From NCBI RefSeq assembly GCF_011317445.1, contig NZ_JAAAPL010000004.1, positions 1 to 64,000 on the forward strand: DNA of 64,000 bases, read 5' to 3'. Below, one piece after another: positions 14,996-24,007 of the stretch; position 1 is the stretch's first letter, and each line of letters begins with the position of its first letter. The DNA is from Chelativorans multitrophicus. Its GTDB lineage: Bacteria > Pseudomonadota > Alphaproteobacteria > Rhizobiales > Rhizobiaceae. The notes beneath the pieces were generated by a model. The model made no database searches. It was not told the DNA's origin and worked only from the letters and a program-made list of their open reading frames with translations. The translations under genes and the position numbers were made by a program.

Positions 14996-17107
14996 ATGAG
15001 TTCACCCCATTCCCACCACGGCCATCAGAACCATCAGACCCACGCGACCGGGCATAGAGGTGGCGACGATTACTATGGCGATCCCAAAATCGTAGCGGCT
15101 GCCGGCTCGAGCCATTCCGGACATGGCGGTCATGGCGGCCACGACCATGGTGCGATGGTCGCCGATTTCCGCCGCCGCTTCTGGGTCACGCTGGTCCTGA
15201 CGCCTCCGGTCCTGCTGCTCTCGCCGATGATCCAGCACTGGCTCGGCCTCGCCGAAGCGCTGGCCTTTCCCGGCGACCGCTACGTTCTCTTCGTGCTCTC
15301 GACCATCGCCTATCTCTACGGCGGCTGGCCGTTCCTGACCGGCTTCACCTCCGAGTTGCGCAAGCTCCAGCCCGGCATGATGACGCTGATCGCATTGGCG
15401 ATCTCGGCGGCGTACTTCTTTTCGGCCGCCGTCACCTTCGGTCTCCCCGGCCAGGAGTTCTACTGGGAGCTGGTGACGCTGATCGCCATCATGCTGCTGG
15501 GCCACTGGGTCGAGATGCGCTCGGTGATGGGCGCCTCGCGCGCCCTGGAAGAGCTCGTCCGACTGCTTCCCGACAGCGCGACGAGGATCGACGCGGACGG
15601 CACCACGCACGAGGTCGCGATCTCGGCGCTGCAGCCCGGCGACCGCGTGCTGGTGCGGCCGGGCGCCAAGGTGCCCGTCGACGGAGAGATCGTCGAAGGA
15701 TCGTCGGGCTTCAACGAAGCGATGCTGACCGGGGAATCCCGGCCGGTCTCCAAGACCGTGGGCGCGACCGCCATCGGCGGCGCGATCAACGGCGCCAATG
15801 CCGTGACCATCCAGGTGACCGCCACCGGCGACGCCACCTATCTGGCGCAGGTCATCGACCTCGTCAAAAAGGCGCAGGCCACGCGATCCCGCACCCAGGA
15901 CCTCGCGAACCGCGCCGCCTCATGGCTGACCTACATCGCGCTTGTCGTCGGCTTCGGTACGCTCGTCGTCTGGTGGCTGGTGCTGGGTGCGCCGTTCGAA
16001 TTCGCGATGGAGCGCATGGTGACGGTGATGGTCGTCGCCTGTCCGCACGCGCTCGGCCTCGCCGTTCCGCTCGTCGTAGCGGTGAGCACGTCGCTGTCGG
16101 CCGGCAACGGCCTGCTGATCCGTGACCGCGCCGCCTTCGAGCGAGCGCGCAATCTCAACGCCGCCGTCTTCGACAAGACCGGCACGCTGACCGAGGGTCG
16201 CTTCGGGGTCAGCGACATCGTGCTGCTGGCCGGTGGCGACGAGAACGAGGAACTGGCCTATGCGGCCGCGGCCGAAAGCCAGTCCGAGCACCCCATCGCC
16301 CACGGCATCGTCGCCGAGGCGAAGGACCGGAGCCTGACCGTTCCCAGGGCGAGCGAGGTCAGCAACATCACCGGCGAAGGCATCGTGGCAAAGGTCGGCG
16401 GCAAGGATTTGCGCATCGTCAGCCCCGGTTATCTGGCACGGCAAGGCACGCCGGTCGGTCACGAGCGGCTCAAGCAGCTTGAATCGCAGGGCAAGACCGT
16501 GGTCGTCCTCGTGCGCGACGGCGAACCGCGTGCGCTCTTCGCGCTGGCCGACATCATCCGTCCGGAATCGAAGGAAGCCATCGCCGAACTCAAGTCCCTC
16601 GGGATCAGCTCCATCATGCTCACCGGCGATGCCGAGGGCGTTGCAAAGGCGGTATCGGAAGAACTCGGCATCACCGAGTATTTCGCCGAGGTGCTGCCCG
16701 ATCAGAAATCGCAGAAGATCGAGGAACTGCAAGCGCGCGGGCTCTCGGTCGCAATGGTCGGGGACGGGGTGAACGATGCCCCCGCGCTGGTGGTGGCCGA
16801 TCTCGGGATCGCCATCGGCGCGGGCACCGACGTGGCCGTCGAATCCGCCGATGTGGTGCTGGTCAGGAGCGACCCGCGCGACGTGGGCGCGATCCTTGGC
16901 CTCTCGCGCGCCACCTACCGCAAGATGGTGCAGAACCTGATCTGGGCGACGGGCTACAACGCGATCGCCATCCCGATGGCGGCCGGCATCACCTTCGGAA
17001 CCGGCTTCATGATGACGCCGGCCGTGGCCGCCGTCTTCATGTCGGCCAGCACCGTCATCGTCGCCATCAACGCCCAGTTCCTGCGCTCCTACAGGCGGCA
17101 CAAATGA
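14996..17107 (+). CDS. copB: CopB-type heavy-metal P-type ATPase
   Basis: This P1B-type ATPase of 703 residues has a His-rich N-terminus (HSHHGHQNHQTH and further GH repeats) in place of the Cys metal-binding domains. It has CPHALGL (about residue 349) in the membrane, DKTGTLTEG (about 393), SEHPIAHG and GDGVNDAPALVVADLG. The CPH motif and His-rich start mark the CopB subgroup, which exports copper (or silver) ions. AAGGA precedes ATG 14996; a start 30 bases earlier has no such signal. It overlaps the PRPP synthase gene by 4 bases, which ties copper export to the metabolic genes downstream. Confidence 0.92.
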   Translation: MSSPHSHHGHQNHQTHATGHRGGDDYYGDPKIVAAAGSSHSGHGGHGGHDHGAMVADFRRRFWVTLVLTPPVLLLSPMIQHWLGLAEALAFPGDRYVLFVLSTIAYLYGGWPFLTGFTSELRKLQPGMMTLIALAISAAYFFSAAVTFGLPGQEFYWELVTLIAIMLLGHWVEMRSVMGASRALEELVRLLPDSATRIDADGTTHEVAISALQPGDRVLVRPGAKVPVDGEIVEGSSGFNEAMLTGESRPVSKTVGATAIGGAINGANAVTIQVTATGDATYLAQVIDLVKKAQATRSRTQDLANRAASWLTYIALVVGFGTLVVWWLVLGAPFEFAMERMVTVMVVACPHALGLAVPLVVAVSTSLSAGNGLLIRDRAAFERARNLNAAVFDKTGTLTEGRFGVSDIVLLAGGDENEELAYAAAAESQSEHPIAHGIVAEAKDRSLTVPRASEVSNITGEGIVAKVGGKDLRIVSPGYLARQGTPVGHERLKQLESQGKTVVVLVRDGEPRALFALADIIRPESKEAIAELKSLGISSIMLTGDAEGVAKAVSEELGITEYFAEVLPDQKSQKIEELQARGLSVAMVGDGVNDAPALVVADLGIAIGAGTDVAVESADVVLVRSDPRDVGAILGLSRATYRKMVQNLIWATGYNAIAIPMAAGITFGTGFMMTPAVAAVFMSASTVIVAINAQFLRSYRRHK

Positions 17108-18120
17108 CGACGTTCGCCGACGAACCGGGGAAGTCCGTCATGCGGCTGATCCTTCCACTGCCGGGCAACGAGACGTTCGCGCGGCGCCTTGCCGACGACG
17201 GCGGTTGGGAACTCGGCGCGCTGGCGACGCGCCGCTTCCCGGACGGCGAGACCTACGTCCGCATCCTTTCGGATGTGAAGGACAAGGCGGTCGATCTTGT
17301 CTCGACGCTCGCGAGGCCCGATGATGGCTTCCTGCGCCTGATCTTCGTTGCCGACGCCGCCCGTTCGCTCGGCGCGCGGGAAGTCAACCTGATCGCGCCA
17401 TACCTATCCTACATGCGGCAGGATCGCCGCTTCCAGCCCGGTGAGGCGATCACCTCGAGGAGCTTCGCGCGGCTCGTCTCGTCGAGCTTCGACAGGCTGG
17501 TGACGGTCGATCCGCATCTCCATCGCTACCCGGCGCTATCGGCGCTCTACACGATCCCCACCATTACCCTGCATGCCGCGCCGCTGCTGGCGGACTGGAT
17601 CGCCAGCGCGGTCGAGAAGCCCCTGATCGTCGGCCCCGACGAGGAAAGCGAACAATGGGTCTCGGCCATCGCCGCGCGCATCGGCGCGCCGCATGCGGTG
17701 CTGCGCAAGGTTCGCCATGGTGACCGCAATGTCGAAATCGCGCTGCCGGACCTTACCGGGTGGCGCGGCCGGCAGCCCGTGCTCGCGGACGATATCGCAT
17801 CCTCAGGGCACACGCTCATCGAGGCCGCCCGCCAACTCCCGCTACAGGGCTTCGCCCGTCCCGTGGTCGCGGTGGTGCATGCGATTTTCGCCGAGGATTC
17901 CTTCCAGCGCCTCGCCCCTCTCTGCGACCGGATCGTCTCGTCCGATTCGGTGCCGCACGAGAGCAATGCCGTCTCGCTCGCCGGCGTGATCGCGGGCGCC
18001 ATCGCGTCATCGGCCGCCGACGATGCGGATCTCGTGCGTCATCGGCGTCCGCCCGAGCCCCTGGACGAGGTGGAGCAGGCGGGCTTCGATTCCTTTCCCG
18101 CCAGCGATCCGCCGCCCTGA
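17104..18120 (+). CDS. PRPP synthase-like ribose-phosphate pyrophosphokinase
   Basis: The 338-residue protein has two phosphoribosyltransferase-like domains of the PRPP synthase family: RRFPDGETYVRI, SYMRQDRRFQPGEAI, a divalent-metal/ATP region VTVDPHLHRYPAL and a PRPP loop DDIASSGHTLIEA. It would form PRPP from ribose 5-phosphate and ATP, or act on a related sugar phosphate. It is divergent from housekeeping PrsA. An added C-terminal tail ends GFDSFPASDPPP, a motif normally seen at the end of unrelated small proteins. The start at 17104 overlaps the copB stop. ATG 17140, preceded by GGGGAAG, would better match the family start. Confidence 0.85.
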   Translation: MTTFADEPGKSVMRLILPLPGNETFARRLADDGGWELGALATRRFPDGETYVRILSDVKDKAVDLVSTLARPDDGFLRLIFVADAARSLGAREVNLIAPYLSYMRQDRRFQPGEAITSRSFARLVSSSFDRLVTVDPHLHRYPALSALYTIPTITLHAAPLLADWIASAVEKPLIVGPDEESEQWVSAIAARIGAPHAVLRKVRHGDRNVEIALPDLTGWRGRQPVLADDIASSGHTLIEAARQLPLQGFARPVVAVVHAIFAEDSFQRLAPLCDRIVSSDSVPHESNAVSLAGVIAGAIASSAADDADLVRHRRPPEPLDEVEQAGFDSFPASDPPP

Positions 18121-18172
18121 ACCGGCGGCGTGAGCTGACGAACAAGAACAACTGATTGAAAGCGGCGACGGT

Positions 18173-20542
18173 ATGAACGAAACGGCAACAGAAGCATTCG
18201 GGACCTGGCGCAAGGGATACGGCCCGATCGCGCACACGGATGAAACGGTGGAGCGCATCAAAGCGCTGGCCGCGTCCGGGCGCATCGACCCCGATACCCT
18301 CTACCGCATCCTCATCGCCGCGGATCGCCTGACCTCATCCGCCATGTGGACCGTCGTCCACATGACCTATGCCAGCCGGGTCGACCTTTCCGGCGCACCG
18401 CTGCCGGCCGAGGCGTTCAAGCCGACGCCAGAAGGCCACACCGGCGGCTCGCTCAACATGGTGCCCGCTTTCGTCGGCTATCTCGCGGCCAACGCGATCA
18501 CCGCGAAGACCCGTTCATGGCTGATGGGCCAAGGCCACTGCGTCGCCGCGATCGAGGCGGTCAACGCACTCACCGGGGACGTTTCGGCCGCCCAGAAGGG
18601 CCGCTACGACCGCAGCGAAAAAGGTCTCTCGCAGCTTGCAGCCGACTTCTACTCCTACGCCATCGACGCCAAGGGCAATGTCGCCGTGCCGCTCGGCAGC
18701 CATGCCGGGCCGAACACGGCCGGCGCGATCTCCGAAGGCGGCTATCTCGGCTTCGCCGAGGTCCAGTACGTCCATGCGCCGCTGCCGGGCGAAAGCCTCG
18801 TCGCCTTCCTCAGCGACGGCGCCTTCGAGGAACAGCGCGGATCGGACTGGACCCCGCGCTGGTGGCGGGCCGAGGATTCCGGCCTCGCGATCCCGGTCAT
18901 GATCCTCAACGGCCGCCGGATCGAGGAGCGCGTCCAGATCGCCCAGCAGGGCGGCGCCGACTGGCTGGTCGACCATCTGAGGCTCAACGGCTTCGATCCT
19001 TTCATCGTCGACGGCCGCGATCCCGCCGCCATCGCCTGCGCCATCATGGAGGCCGAAACCCGGCTCGAACGCTTCGCCGCCGATCCCGGCCGAACCTATC
19101 CCGCGCCCGTTCCCTACGTGATCGCCGAGACGGTCAAGGGCTTCGGCTTTCCGGGAGCGGGCACCAACGCCGCGCACAATCTGCCGCTCGGCGGTAATCC
19201 GGCGCGCGACGAGCCAGCCAGGAAAGCGTTCAACGAAGCGACGCAGGCGCTGTTCGTGCCCCCCGAAGAGATCGAGCGCGCGGTCGCCGAAATCGCCGTC
19301 CATGACCGGCAGGGCCGCGTGCCCGAAAGCCGGCATCCGCTCGGCACGCGCAACCCGCCCGCGCCCGACCTGCCCGAGCCGGACTGGACTGTCGCCGGCG
19401 ACCCGCCCGATTGCGCCATGCACGCGGTCGACCGCTGGTTCGTCCGCGTCGTGGATGCCAACCCCGGCCTTCGCCCGCGCGTCGGCAATCCCGACGAATT
19501 GCGCTCCAACCATATGGGCGCCGCGCTCGACAGGCTGCGCCATCGCGTCAACGCGTCCGAGCCCGGCGTCGCCGACGCCGTCGACGGGGCCGTCATCACC
19601 GCGCTCAACGAGGAAGCGGTGGCGGGCGCGGCGCTCGCCAACAAGGGCGGGATCAACCTGATCGTCAGCTACGAAGCCTTCGCCATGAAGATGCTGGGAG
19701 GCTTGCGTCAGGAGATCGTCTTTTCCCGGCGTCAGCGCGAAACCGGCCAGGAACCCGGCTGGATCTCAGTGCCCCTCGTCGTCACTTCCCATACGTGGGA
19801 AAACTCGAAGAACGAGCAGTCGCATCAGGACCCGACCATCGGCGAGGCGCTGCTCGGCGAGATGTCCGACACCGCGCGCGTGCTCTTCCCGGTCGACGCC
19901 AACAGCGCCATGGCTGCCCTGCGCTCCGTCTACGAGGGGCGCGGCCAAGTGGCCTGTCTGATCGTCTCCAAGCGCGACATGCCGCACCGCTTCGATGCCG
20001 AGGCGGCGGCACGTTTCGTCACGGGGGGCGCGGCGCATGTCGAGGGCGAAGCGACAAGCGCCGAGCTTCAGATCGTCGCCATCGGAGCCTATCAACTCGA
20101 GGAGGCGCTGAAAGCCGCCCATCGCCTCAGGACGCACGGTCACCGTGTCCTCGTCACCGCCTTGTCCGAGCCCGGCCGCTTCCGCATCCCACGCGATTCC
20201 CTCGAGGCAGCCTTCACGGCGAGCGACGAGGAACTGGCCGCCCTGTTCCCGGCGGCCATGCCGCGCCTGATCGTCTCCCACACCCGGCCCGAACCCATGC
20301 TCGGCCTGCTCCGGCGACTGGATTCCGGCCCACAGACGACGGCCGCGCGCGGCTATATCAGCCGGGGCGGCACGCTGGACGTATCGGGCATGCTGTTCGC
20401 CAACCGCTGCTCCTGGGCGCATCTGGTCGACGCCGCCGTCCCGCTTGCCGGCTGGTGCCGAGACGACCTCCTCGCGCCTGCCGAGCGGGACGCCGTGGAC
20501 GGACGCGGCCACCCCGGCGACATCGCCGCATTTACGATCTGA
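18173..20542 (+). CDS. xfp: Phosphoketolase (XFP family)
   Basis: The 789-residue thiamine-diphosphate enzyme has full family length. Motifs include EGHTGGSLNMVPAFVGYL near the N-terminus, LGSHAGPNTAGAISEGG, and SHTWENSKNEQSHQDPTI followed by the C-terminal XFP domain. It splits xylulose 5-phosphate or fructose 6-phosphate with phosphate into acetyl phosphate and a shorter sugar phosphate, bypassing decarboxylation. The usual GDGEAE cofactor motif is replaced by SDGAFEEQRGSDW, so this is a divergent subgroup. It lies between PRPP synthase and the beta-CASP protein, with gaps of 52 and 8 bases, in one operon. No acetate kinase gene is in the window. Confidence 0.9.
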   Translation: MNETATEAFGTWRKGYGPIAHTDETVERIKALAASGRIDPDTLYRILIAADRLTSSAMWTVVHMTYASRVDLSGAPLPAEAFKPTPEGHTGGSLNMVPAFVGYLAANAITAKTRSWLMGQGHCVAAIEAVNALTGDVSAAQKGRYDRSEKGLSQLAADFYSYAIDAKGNVAVPLGSHAGPNTAGAISEGGYLGFAEVQYVHAPLPGESLVAFLSDGAFEEQRGSDWTPRWWRAEDSGLAIPVMILNGRRIEERVQIAQQGGADWLVDHLRLNGFDPFIVDGRDPAAIACAIMEAETRLERFAADPGRTYPAPVPYVIAETVKGFGFPGAGTNAAHNLPLGGNPARDEPARKAFNEATQALFVPPEEIERAVAEIAVHDRQGRVPESRHPLGTRNPPAPDLPEPDWTVAGDPPDCAMHAVDRWFVRVVDANPGLRPRVGNPDELRSNHMGAALDRLRHRVNASEPGVADAVDGAVITALNEEAVAGAALANKGGINLIVSYEAFAMKMLGGLRQEIVFSRRQRETGQEPGWISVPLVVTSHTWENSKNEQSHQDPTIGEALLGEMSDTARVLFPVDANSAMAALRSVYEGRGQVACLIVSKRDMPHRFDAEAAARFVTGGAAHVEGEATSAELQIVAIGAYQLEEALKAAHRLRTHGHRVLVTALSEPGRFRIPRDSLEAAFTASDEELAALFPAAMPRLIVSHTRPEPMLGLLRRLDSGPQTTAARGYISRGGTLDVSGMLFANRCSWAHLVDAAVPLAGWCRDDLLAPAERDAVDGRGHPGDIAAFTI

Positions 20543-20550
20543 AGGCCCTC

Positions 20551-21909
20551 ATGCTCACTCTCACCTCTCTCGGCGGTGCCGGCACCGTCACCGGCTCGAA
20601 ACATCTCCTGACCAACGGCGACAGGCGCATCCTGATCGATTGCGGCCTGTTCCAGGGTCTCAAGAACCTGCGCGAGTTGAACTGGGAGCCGTTGCCGGTC
20701 GCCCCATCCAGCATCGACGCCGTGGTGCTGACCCATGCCCATCTCGACCATTCGGGCTACCTGCCGAAACTCGTGCGCGACGGTTTCAAAGGTCGCATCT
20801 ACGCCACGGCCGCGACCCGCGACGTGGCCGAACTGATCCTGAAAGACAGCGGGTTCCTCAACGAGAAGGACGCCGAATACGCCAACCGCAAGGGCTTTTC
20901 CAAACACAAGCCGGCCCTGCCGCTCTACGGTGTACGGGATGCTGAACGCGCAATGGAGTTCTTCTCCATCGTGCCGTTCGACAAGGCCGTTCAGCTTCCG
21001 GGCGGCGCGACCCTGACGTTCCGCCACGCCGGCCACATCCTGGGTGCGGCGAGCGCCGAAATCGAATTGGCCGGCCGCCGCATCGCGTTTTCCGGCGATC
21101 TTGGGCGCTACGGCGATCCGATGCTCCCCGATCCGGCTCCCGTGCCAGAGGCCGACTATATCGTCGTCGAATCCACCTACGGCAACCGCATCCACGATCC
21201 CGCCGATACGACCGAAGTGCTGGGAGAGATCGTCGAGCGCACCGTCAAGCGTGGCGGCACGGTCGTCATCCCCGCCTTCGCGGTCGGCCGGGCGCAGTCC
21301 GTCCTCTATCATCTCTGGAAGCTGAAGACCGCCGGCCGCCTTGCCAATGTTCCGATCTATCTCGACAGCCCGATGGCGATCGACGCGCCCGACCTGTTAC
21401 ACGCTCATAGCGGAGATCATCGCCTCACCCACGATGAATGCGCCGCGATCTGCAAGATCGCGACCTACACCCGCGATGTCGAAGGCTCCAAAGCGATCAC
21501 TGCCAGCCCGTGGCCCAAGATCGTGATCTCGGCGAGCGGCATGGCGACGGGCGGTCGCGTCCTTCACCATTTGAAGGCCTTCGCGTCCGATCCGAAGCAC
21601 ACCATCCTGTTTTCCGGCTATCAGGCCGCCGGGACGCGGGGCCGCGCCATGGTCCAGGGCGCGCGGGAGATCAGGATCCATGGCCAATGGGTGCCCGTCA
21701 GGGCAGAGATCGACGATCTGTCGATGCTCTCGGCCCATGCCGACGCCGACGAGCTGATGCGCTGGCTCTCGGGATTCGAACGGGGGCCGTCCCGCGTCTT
21801 CATCGTTCATGGCGAGGATGAAGCCTCCGAGGCCTTGCGCATCCGGATCGATCGCGAGCTGGGCTGGAATGCCACTGTGCCCCGTCAGGATCAGGTGTTC
21901 GACCTATGA
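20551..21909 (+). CDS. Metallo-beta-lactamase / beta-CASP ribonuclease
   Basis: The 452-residue protein begins LTSLGGAGTVTGSKHLL and has the zinc motif THAHLDHSGYLPKL, then HAGHILGAASAEI, FSGDLGRYGDPML, VVESTYGNR, the beta-CASP part with VIPAFAVGRAQ, and the C-terminal RMK-type motif SMLSAHADADEL. It is close in layout to CPSF73/YsgH-like RNA endonucleases. Its presence in a metabolic operon suggests RNA turnover that could feed the nucleotide phosphorylase encoded next. ATG 20551 is preceded by GAAGG. Its stop overlaps the next gene by 4 bases. Confidence 0.93.
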   Translation: MLTLTSLGGAGTVTGSKHLLTNGDRRILIDCGLFQGLKNLRELNWEPLPVAPSSIDAVVLTHAHLDHSGYLPKLVRDGFKGRIYATAATRDVAELILKDSGFLNEKDAEYANRKGFSKHKPALPLYGVRDAERAMEFFSIVPFDKAVQLPGGATLTFRHAGHILGAASAEIELAGRRIAFSGDLGRYGDPMLPDPAPVPEADYIVVESTYGNRIHDPADTTEVLGEIVERTVKRGGTVVIPAFAVGRAQSVLYHLWKLKTAGRLANVPIYLDSPMAIDAPDLLHAHSGDHRLTHDECAAICKIATYTRDVEGSKAITASPWPKIVISASGMATGGRVLHHLKAFASDPKHTILFSGYQAAGTRGRAMVQGAREIRIHGQWVPVRAEIDDLSMLSAHADADELMRWLSGFERGPSRVFIVHGEDEASEALRIRIDRELGWNATVPRQDQVFDL

Positions 21910-23435
21910 CCGCGCTCGTCTCTCCCGCCGGTCCCGAGCAGCCATCTCTCCGCGTTCGACGCCTGCTGTTGCACACCCAGCACCAGCCGGTCGTCGTCAT
22001 GCACACGGACTGTCACGTCTGCAGGTCGGAAGGGTTGGCGGCACGTTCGCAGGTTCTCCTCACCAACGGAGCCCGGCAGGTGCATGCGACGCTGTTTCAG
22101 GTCGACGGCGACGCCGTGCTCAGCCACGACGAGGTCGGTCTCTCGGAAACGGCCTGGGACCTCCTCGGCGTCGCGGAAGGCGACGAGGTCCGGGTCAGCC
22201 ACCCGCCCGCGCTGGAATCGCTCGCAAGCGTGCGGCGCCGCATCTATGGCCACCGCCTCGATGCCCAGGCCCTGTCCGAGATCGTAAGGGACGTCGCCGC
22301 CGGTCGCTACACCGACGTCCACCTGGCCGCCTTTCTGACCGCGAGCGCGGCGCTGCCTCTCGACGAGAACGAGACCGCCGATCTGACCGGCGCCATGATC
22401 GCGGTCGGTGACAGGATGGAATGGGACGCTCCCACCGTCGTCGACAAGCACTGTGTCGGCGGCTTGCCCGGAAATCGCACCACGCCCATCGTCGTGGCGA
22501 TCGTCGCGGCCAATGGGCTCGTAATGCCCAAGACCTCCTCGCGCGCCATCACCTCGCCGGCCGGCACCGCCGACACGATGGAGACGCTGGCCCCGGTCGA
22601 TCTCGATCTTGCCACGCTGAGGCGTGTCGTCGAGGCGGAAGGCGGATGCATCGCCTGGGGCGGCGCCGTCCATCTGAGCCCGGCCGACGACATCTTCGTG
22701 CGGGTCGAGCGCGAGCTCGACGTCGACACCGAGGGTCAGCTCATCGCCTCGGTGCTTTCCAAGAAGATCTCCGCCGGCTCCACCCATGTCGTCATCGACA
22801 TTCCGGTGGGTCCCACGGCGAAGGTTCGCGGAGAAGATGCGGCATCTCATCTCGCCTCCCGGATAACGGCGGTCGCGTCCCGCTTCGGCCTCGCGGCCAC
22901 ATGCGTGCAGACCGATGGATCCCAGCCGGTCGGCCGCGGCATCGGTCCCGCTCTCGAGGCGTTCGACGTGCTTGCCGTGCTGCAAAATGCGTCCGACGCC
23001 CCGGACGATCTGCGCCGGCGCGCCGCCACGTTGGCCGGCGCGGCCCTGGAGATCGGACGCAAGGCCGGCAAGGGAGAAGGAACCGCGCTCGCGCTGGAGA
23101 CGCTTGCCGATGGTCGGGCATGGAAGAAGTTCGAGGCGATCTGCGAGGCGCAGGGCGGGCTGCGCGCACCCCCCAGGGCGGCTCATGTCCATCCGCTTGT
23201 CGCTCCGCGCGCCGGACGGGTGGTTCATATCAACAATCGTAAGCTGTCACGCCTCGCCAAGCTCGCAGGCGCTCCGGAATCGAAGGCGGGGGGCGTCCAT
23301 ATGGACGTTCGGCTCGGCGACGAAATCGATCGCGGGCAACCCCTGCTCCATGTCCATGCCGAGACAACGGGCGAGCTTGCCTACGCGCTCGACTATGCCG
23401 CGCGCGCCGGGGATATTGTCGAGATCGAGGCTTGA
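21906..23435 (+). CDS. Thymidine phosphorylase-family enzyme, AMP phosphorylase-like
   Basis: The 509-residue protein has the nucleoside phosphorylase class II fold: DKHCVGGLPGNRT (phosphate-binding), PKTSSRAITSPAGTADTME and a C-terminal PYNP-like domain. An extra N-terminal domain of about 85 residues sits before the usual start. That layout and the length match the archaeal-type AMP phosphorylase / putative thymidine phosphorylase 2 family. Such enzymes release a base from a nucleoside 5'-monophosphate to give ribose 1,5-bisphosphate, or from thymidine. The true substrate is not decided by sequence. It ends the copB operon and is followed by an FNR-type box and the CutF-like gene. Confidence 0.88.
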   Translation: MTALVSPAGPEQPSLRVRRLLLHTQHQPVVVMHTDCHVCRSEGLAARSQVLLTNGARQVHATLFQVDGDAVLSHDEVGLSETAWDLLGVAEGDEVRVSHPPALESLASVRRRIYGHRLDAQALSEIVRDVAAGRYTDVHLAAFLTASAALPLDENETADLTGAMIAVGDRMEWDAPTVVDKHCVGGLPGNRTTPIVVAIVAANGLVMPKTSSRAITSPAGTADTMETLAPVDLDLATLRRVVEAEGGCIAWGGAVHLSPADDIFVRVERELDVDTEGQLIASVLSKKISAGSTHVVIDIPVGPTAKVRGEDAASHLASRITAVASRFGLAATCVQTDGSQPVGRGIGPALEAFDVLAVLQNASDAPDDLRRRAATLAGAALEIGRKAGKGEGTALALETLADGRAWKKFEAICEAQGGLRAPPRAAHVHPLVAPRAGRVVHINNRKLSRLAKLAGAPESKAGGVHMDVRLGDEIDRGQPLLHVHAETTGELAYALDYAARAGDIVEIEA

Positions 23436-23472
23436 GGAGGCTCCGGCCAGGCCGGGCTATGCGACGTCTCCC

Positions 23473-23486
23473 TTGATCTCCATCAA
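23473..23486 (+). promoter_or_regulatory. Perfect FNR/FixK-type box upstream of cutF-like gene
   Basis: TTGATCTCCATCAA, a perfect TTGAT-N4-ATCAA dyad, ends 46 bases before the GTG start of the CutF-like gene. This fits activation at about -41 with a very short leader, or repression. Confidence 0.75.
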
Positions 23487-23532
23487 CTGAAAACGTCCCT
23501 GGCATGCTAGAATTGAATCGAGGTGGTTTGAA

Positions 23533-23904
23533 GTGACTTTGGTTGCGAACATTTCCGGACGATTGAAAACGGCTGTCGTTGCCGCGTTCGTGTTCGCCCT
23601 TCTGGCAGCGTCCCTGTCGGCCGCGCATGCCTTGCCGTGCCTGGACCTGACGAATGCTCAAAGCGTTTCGGCCAGCGGCAAGGCAGACGGCGTTGCCGCG
23701 CATGCCAATCTTCACGGCAGCAGCAAGAGGACCGACAGAAGCATCGACCGGTGCTGTCAGAAATCCTGCGCCACCTGCCTCAGCGTGGTGCGGCCTGCCG
23801 CCCCTTTCGACGGTATCACTGTGGCGAGGGACCATTCCTCGCCGATCGAGATCCAATCGGCGGGCATTTCCGTCGGTCCTCCTCACCGACCTCCCCGAAC
23901 CTGA
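23533..23904 (+). CDS. cutF: CutF-like copper-responsive leader protein, copy 1
   Basis: The 123-residue protein has an export signal (about residues 1-35, ending SAAHA), a CCQKSCATC motif containing CxxxCxxC, and a Pro-rich end (GPPHRPPRT). It sits directly before a multicopper oxidase gene. This is the arrangement of cutF-cutO in Rhodobacter capsulatus, where copper binding by CutF and a Pro-dependent pause control translation of the oxidase. GTG 23533 has GAGGTGG 6-8 bases upstream. Three hairpins fill the 103-base gap to cutO. Homology is inferred from motifs, position and length; the protein is of DUF2946-like character. Confidence 0.75.
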   Translation: MTLVANISGRLKTAVVAAFVFALLAASLSAAHALPCLDLTNAQSVSASGKADGVAAHANLHGSSKRTDRSIDRCCQKSCATCLSVVRPAAPFDGITVARDHSSPIEIQSAGISVGPPHRPPRT

Positions 23905-23917
23905 TCTGACCGAATCG

Positions 23918-23990
23918 CCCCGATCGCGCATCGGGGTCTTCGACGCGCGTCTGAAAGACGCGCCGATCAGTTCGCCTGCACGACGCAGGC
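23918..23990 (+). promoter_or_regulatory. Three consecutive hairpins in the cutF-cutO leader
   Basis: Stems are CCCCGAT/ATCGGGG (23918-23936), GCGCGTCT/AGACGCGC (23945-23963) and GCCTGC/GCAGGC (23974-23990). The oxidase ribosome binding site AGGAG (23997-24001) lies seven bases after the last stem and is not paired by them. The CTCCT in the Pro codons at the cutF end (CCTCCT near 23877) could pair with AGGAG instead. A regulatory leader is likely by analogy with cutFOG; the exact mechanism is inferred. Confidence 0.6.
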
Positions 23991-24007
23991 TACATCAGGA
24001 GTGAACC

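Noticed and set aside
15920-17101. A 393-codon minus-strand frame opposite copB
   Set aside because: Shadow of the P-type ATPase with biased composition.
21891-23228. A 445-codon minus-strand frame opposite the phosphorylase gene
   Set aside because: Shadow of the AMP/thymidine phosphorylase gene; no motif and no ribosome binding site.
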